Origin: Melampsora larici-populina 98AG31
Taxonomy: Eukaryota > Basidiomycota > Pucciniomycetes > Pucciniales > Melampsoraceae
Direction: 5' to 3'
Assembly: GCF_000204055.1 (NCBI RefSeq)
Contig: NW_006768765.1
Span: 1,186,385-1,250,384 of the forward strand
DNA length: 64,000 bases
The position numbers and the translations under genes are program-made. Shown in pieces: positions 59,435 through 64,000 of this stretch; within the stretch, counting starts at the first letter, position 1; each line of letters begins with the position of its first letter. Under the pieces are notes generated by a model. It ran no database searches, had not been told where the DNA came from, and saw only the letters and a list, made by a program, of their open reading frames with translations.

Positions 59435-62400
59435 TCACTTTTTAGCCTTGGTACTAGAAGCCTCATAAGCTTGGAGATAAGCTGCTGCTTCAGCAAATAT
59501 ACCAGATAAAGGAATTTTTGACTTCAGCCACTCGCGTACACCAACGAGCCTTGAGATAGCCCTTGCAGTTAAAGAAGCTCGAGCAGGGACTGCAATGTCA
59601 GCAGCCAAAGAAAAGGTCCTCTCGCAAGGACAAGAGGTACCAGATAACCCTAAATAATCTCGGGCAAGAGATGCAAGGACCGGGAAGTCCTTCTCGTGCT
59701 CCTATAAGTAGTATCAACAGTAATCAGAGACAAGGTTTAGAAGAGATTACAAGAGAAAGAATGAAAGAATGAACAAACCTTCCACCACTCAAGCTCAGAC
59801 TGATTAGCAAGCATAAGATGAGCCCCCTCAATATAGTCAGGATGCTCTTCCTGACGTTGATCAGCAGGTGACTGAGTGGTGACCTTTGTTGTAAAAACAT
59901 CGAATTGAGTGCAGTCCGGAGAGGGTGAAGTTGAAACGGAAGGAGTTGGGGTCACTTCGTCGGAACTGAAGTCAATAGGCTCTTCAGGCCAATCTTCAAG
60001 AGCTTTTTCGAAGACTTTTCGAAATAACTTTTTGGCTCGAACAGCCTCTTCAGGGTAATTCAGGTCAAAAAAGCGAATCCGTAAGTGAGGATTGAGGATC
60101 GTAGAAATGACAATTGCATCACACGAAACCGCTTCAGATTGATAACCTTCAAACTTGCTGCGCATCAACTCCACCATGGCCTTCAGTTCTAAGTCTTCGC
60201 AGGAATCAACAAGGTGATCAAGATCGAGAATTACCCGTGAGTATTCAGCAAGCAATATACATCCGGTGGCCAAGTTGCCTTCCATTTGTTTTGTGGCATA
60301 CAAAAAAACCTGCATAAAGGTGTTAGTGAGAAGTAAAAGAAGTCAAGAGTTTACAAGTATACAGAGACATACCTGCAGTATTTTCACCAGTGACTCGATT
60401 GAGTCCCATTCGTCAGCACCTATCTGTAAACCTTGATAATATCGAGTTTTTCTATCACTGAGTAGAATAGCATCAATGACCTATTGATTATGAGGGTGTA
60501 AGAGAAGGAGAAACAAGGAATTGATGAGTAAGATAAGGAGAAAACCCGCTGTAAAGACATTCCACTCACATCACGCGCATCACTCAACCTTTTGAGGTAG
60601 TCAGCGTCAATGTTCCATCACACTCCCCACCCAGAGATGGGTGAGCAACACTTGTATTCCATCTGCTTAGCTTTTGCTATAAATTCTTGACGTCTTGCTG
60701 AGCTTCTAGTACACAGGCTATTGAACTTTTTAGCCTATAAAGATTCATGGATCAGGTGACTGAAAAAAGAGGTAGAAGGTGGGGCAAAGGTGAACTACTT
60801 ACTTTACGAACGGCCTGAGCTACTTGACTATCATTGTCAGCTGCACCATTTTCAGAATCCGAATCGGAAAAGGTATCATCAATTGTGTCTTGATCGGGAT
60901 CAGTATCATCATTATCCTCGTCTTCAGATGAGTCAAAGTGTAGTTCTTCATCGCCTTCATTCAAAGTCATGATTGGAGTTGGTAAGGTAATTCCGGGCGA
61001 AGTAGTCGGCTTGACGTGACCAGCGCGTAGACCAAGAGATTTCAGGCCTGCTTTGACAACAAGGCCAATCGTGTGAGTGTAACATTTAATTTGATTAGCA
61101 CTTGCATCCCAATCCACCGAATCTTGAGCTTCCAGAAACATGCTGGATAACTCGTTAGCCATAGTTGCATTTGCGCTCGCTGAATCAGTTGTCTGAGCTA
61201 AAACGTAATAGAGCAAATAGCAATGGTTAGCTGAGAAGAAGAAAGAGACGAGACAATGAGATAAGGGAAAATGAATAAGCAAAAACAACCTATCTTTTTG
61301 TGAAGACCATTTGTGATCAAGAACCGGCCGACTGGTTGTGCAAGGAGCCGGCCAGCATGGTGCCAGGTGACTAACTTAAGAGTAAGGTGAAGGGTCTGGA
61401 ACTTCCAGTCGTTGTCAATATACGTAGCAGAAATACCAATGAAGGCTTTACGACGGCCCTTAGTGGTCCACACATCGCAGATTAGGCAAAACTTACCCTG
61501 ATTAGACTATAGAANNNNNNNNNNNNNNNNNNNNNNNNNNNNNNNNNNNNNNNNNNNNNNNNNNNNNNNNNNNNNNNNNNNNNNNNNNNNNNNNNNNNNN
61601 NNNNNNNNNNNNNNATAAGATCAAGGCAAATCTAGACCAGCTTGGATGGCAAGATGTTGCTTGGGGCATGCGGGACGATCCTTTGCACCATCTCGGTGCG
61701 AGTACAGGTTGTAATACAATCGCTTGCCTCGAACAAAAGACACAAGGCAGTATTTGCACCGGTAAGAACAAGGATCATTACCACTCTAAGTAAATCAGAA
61801 GGTCAGCACCATTCTTACTGGAAGAGATAGTTCGGAAAGATATCAAAGGTAAAGAAAAAGAAAAATTTGGGAGATTAATCCAACACACCTCGCCTTTCAC
61901 ATGAATAGGATCATCATAGTGCTCCAAGAGCTTGGAAACACGTCCAAGACGTGCCCGTCTGACTCCTGGAGTCTCAATGATTTCAACTTCGGAATCTTGA
62001 TCGATATCTAGACCGGAGGGCACATCATAGTCCTAGAGAAACAAAGTAGAACCCTCAACATAAGAGCTATGGTGATAGATAAATGCAATGAAATACATAC
62101 CTCGATTACCGTAGTCGACTTTCGTTTCTTGATCGGTGCTGGACGCAAAGACGATGAATTGGAAATGTTCCGAGAATCAGATCTCTTTCTCTTTCCTTTT
62201 CCAATGTTCACTTTGATAGGTTTGATGGCTTTCTTCTTCGAGTTCTTTGTCGAGTGTGCTTGGACTCGACTGGGAGTTGGTGATATGACATCAGGTGGAG
62301 TTTTGGAAGCTTCAGATGCATCATTGTCAGTCACAAATCCGTCAGATTCTTCGTGAGGTAATTGAAGGGCTTGACGCGAATCCGGGGACTGGATTACATA

Positions 62401-62535
62401 GCCAGGTCAAGGCCGTACTGGACTACGGACTCGAAGCGATCTAGATGAGTTCAAAGGAGGGACAAGACACGGAATAGTTCCAAACTGAAGAGTAGACTGA
62501 GTGATGTTTCTGGTATTGGCACTAGATGAAGGCAT
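59435..62535 (-). pseudogene. hAT transposase with BED-type zinc finger
   Basis: The protein starts at ATG 62535. A Ser/Lys-rich N-terminus is followed by a BED-like finger (CKYCLVSFVRGKRLYYNLYSH, about 61750-61630), then after the gap CDVWTTKGRRKAFIGISATY, QTTDSASANATMANEL, IKCYTHTIGLVVKAGLKSL, an acidic insert and finally the dimerisation block DFPVLASLARDYLGLSGTSC-CERTFSLAADIAV near 59620. It ends at TGA 59437-59435. Introns of 50-100 bp separate the pieces. Stops seen are TGA at 62409-62407 (between RP and PGYVIQ) and TGA at 60620-60618 (GWGV-stop-WN, where Arg is usual). A 100-N gap hides the part after the BED finger. Confidence 0.85.
61515..61614. other. Assembly gap (100 N)
   Basis: Exactly 100 N within the hAT transposase, just after the BED finger. 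Confidence 0.99.
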
Positions 62536-63391
62536 GTTGTAATGGTAGAAAGATACGCGGTTTAAGAGATCTATTTGGGAGGATATCAGATTAGATGATC
62601 AATCGGAAATGAAAAGTGAATGGAAGTTAACAAATGTAAAAGAATTTGTGCAAGATCTATGAGACAGATGAGGAAATGAAAAATCTTACAATTGTGGAGT
62701 CCTTGTATAGCCAAATCGAATGGCTTTGAATGCCCACAAAGCAACATCATCCTTCGTTTACGGTTTCTCTAAGGCTTGGGATCCGATTAGTTGAGACACA
62801 TACAATGTGATCTTGGAGTTGTTATGTGGACAAGGAAGTTCTGGAGTGGTCCTAGGATAAAACAGTAGTGCTGGATGCTTGAGATCCGATTAGTTGAGAC
62901 GTATAAGATGTGAAGTGAGTGAGAAACTGCTGGAATGGTGCTAGAATCGGTAGTGGTGGTGAGATGGAAGTGTGGTACTGTTGGTAGCATGAAAACATGA
63001 CGGTGATTTTGATGGCTCGCGAGATGAACTGTTGGGACTGAGGGTTAGTGTCGAGGGTTAGTGGGTCAAGGGTTAGGGGATGGATAGAGGGTGAGTGAAC
63101 TGCTGGGATGGCAATGGGCAACCCAAAACCTGTCACCCTTGGTGGCGCTCGGTGCACTATGGGCGCTATAGGATTTAGGGCGCTCGGGTTCGCTGTGAAG
63201 CCATATAGCACAGCGGTATTCCGCTGTACACAGCGCCAAAATAAATCGCTACATTTCCTAGGGTATAGCCATAGCTATAGTTATGGCTAAATATCGCTAT
63301 GTGGCCAAACCCATAGCACGGGCGGAGTGTCCGCTCCGCTACCGCCCCGCTGCCGCTTTCTCGGGCGGAGCGACGGTGGTGTTGGTTGTGG

Positions 63392-64000
63392 TTTAAACCA
63401 AGCATCATGCCAAGGGTCAATGTAAAGCCAACTTATCAATGTCTAGGGAGGGCAGCAATGGCATGACCTTGTCAATTACAACACATTAAGCCTTTGAAGT
63501 GCTTGTTGTACAGTTGCCTCTGAATCAACCCATATGCCTGGTAGCCCATACACTGCCCCAGCCCATGATTTGTGTCTCCATATTTCTTACGGACAGAGGA
63601 AATGAGTCAAAAAAACCCTGACTCTATCATGACCCTTAAGCCATACATTTTTTTTGGAAACCAAAGACAAAAACCTCATAGTTTTTTGCAGGAAAAATGC
63701 CAAATACTACACAGGTGACTATTGAGAAATACTTGCAAAGCTCTCCAGGTCCATTTGATTTCATCAATTTCACACAGATCATCACAAGTTCAACTCTTCA
63801 ACCAACAAAACTGATTCCTACATCTTCAAGGGCTGGTATCATTGGAGATTGTTCATAAAGATAACACAAAATTTGTTCCCAAACTCTTCATTTTGAATAC
63901 CACCAATGAGCATGCAAGTGGCCTTGAGACCTGGACTCAGGAGGAGTTTTTCATCAAACAACACAACCACAAATACCTGCTCCAGAGCACTCTGCAGTTG
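63392..64000. other. No gene recognised
   Basis: An open stretch from about 63695 (MPNTTQVTIEKYLQSSPG) may be the start of a repeated family gene that runs off the window, but no domain is visible. Confidence 0.35.

Larger units (their letters stand above)
58934..63384 (-). mobile_element. Complete hAT element, decayed, about 4.45 kb
   Basis: The left end is CAACACCCCCGTCGCT and the right end AGCGACGGTGGTGTTG, which differ at one position when paired. The 7-bp duplication GTTGTGG flanks both (58927-58933 and 63385-63391); hAT usually gives 8 bp. Both ends carry clustered short motifs (CGCTATGG, AGCGTAG, GCGCTATG; 58948-59110 and 63170-63370), like hAT subterminal repeats. The single gene inside is a hAT transposase on the minus strand, broken by stops and an assembly gap. 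Confidence 0.85.

Overview
The window looks like a repeat-rich piece of a rust fungus genome (Pucciniales, Melampsora-like). The reasons are AT-rich intergenic DNA, genes split by many short GT-AG introns, basidiomycete transposon families (KDZ, Tnp2-like, hAT, Tc1/mariner) and several proteins that look rust-specific. This was judged by reading the sequence and remembered family signatures; no database search was run. Two 100-N scaffold gaps (43986-44085 and 61515-61614) show it is a draft assembly.

Host genes are few and compact. On the minus strand lie an RRM+YTH m6A-reader protein (5048-7508), translation factor eIF3i/TIF34 (8733-10181), an intron-containing elongator tRNA-Met split by a MITE (10593-11094) and a CFEM GPI-anchored secreted protein (11600-12566). 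On the plus strand lie the DNA primase large subunit PRI2 (36170-38139) and tubulin cofactor D (51232-56253). All the protein gene models keep an open frame across every junction I placed.

The rest is mostly mobile DNA, much of it nested. The clearest element is an 11-kb KDZ transposon (13078-24068). It has 228-bp terminal inverted repeats that differ at about two positions, an 8-bp target duplication CATAAGTA, an apparently intact 9-exon KDZ transposase (1015 aa), a roughly 168-bp satellite array and a Q/H-rich cargo gene. A TA-flanked element has since inserted in its left TIR (13109-14070), and a second has split its right target duplication (24073-25084).

A second large candidate element (39766-50113) is framed by a perfect 15-bp inverted repeat and CpG-rich ends. 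It carries a TET/JBP-like 2OG-Fe(II) oxygenase gene, a decayed Tnp2-like transposase, a lineage-specific gene and a nested element with a 9-bp target duplication. A complete but dead hAT element (58934-63384) closes the window, and a Tnp2 (CACTA-type) transposase opens it.

25.1-36.1 kb is a graveyard of decayed transposons and short repeats. At least six nonsense codons in mobile genes look like CGA to TGA changes, five of them in TpCpG context. This suggests cytosine methylation or RIP-like decay of repeats, in the same window as a candidate DNA-base oxidase.
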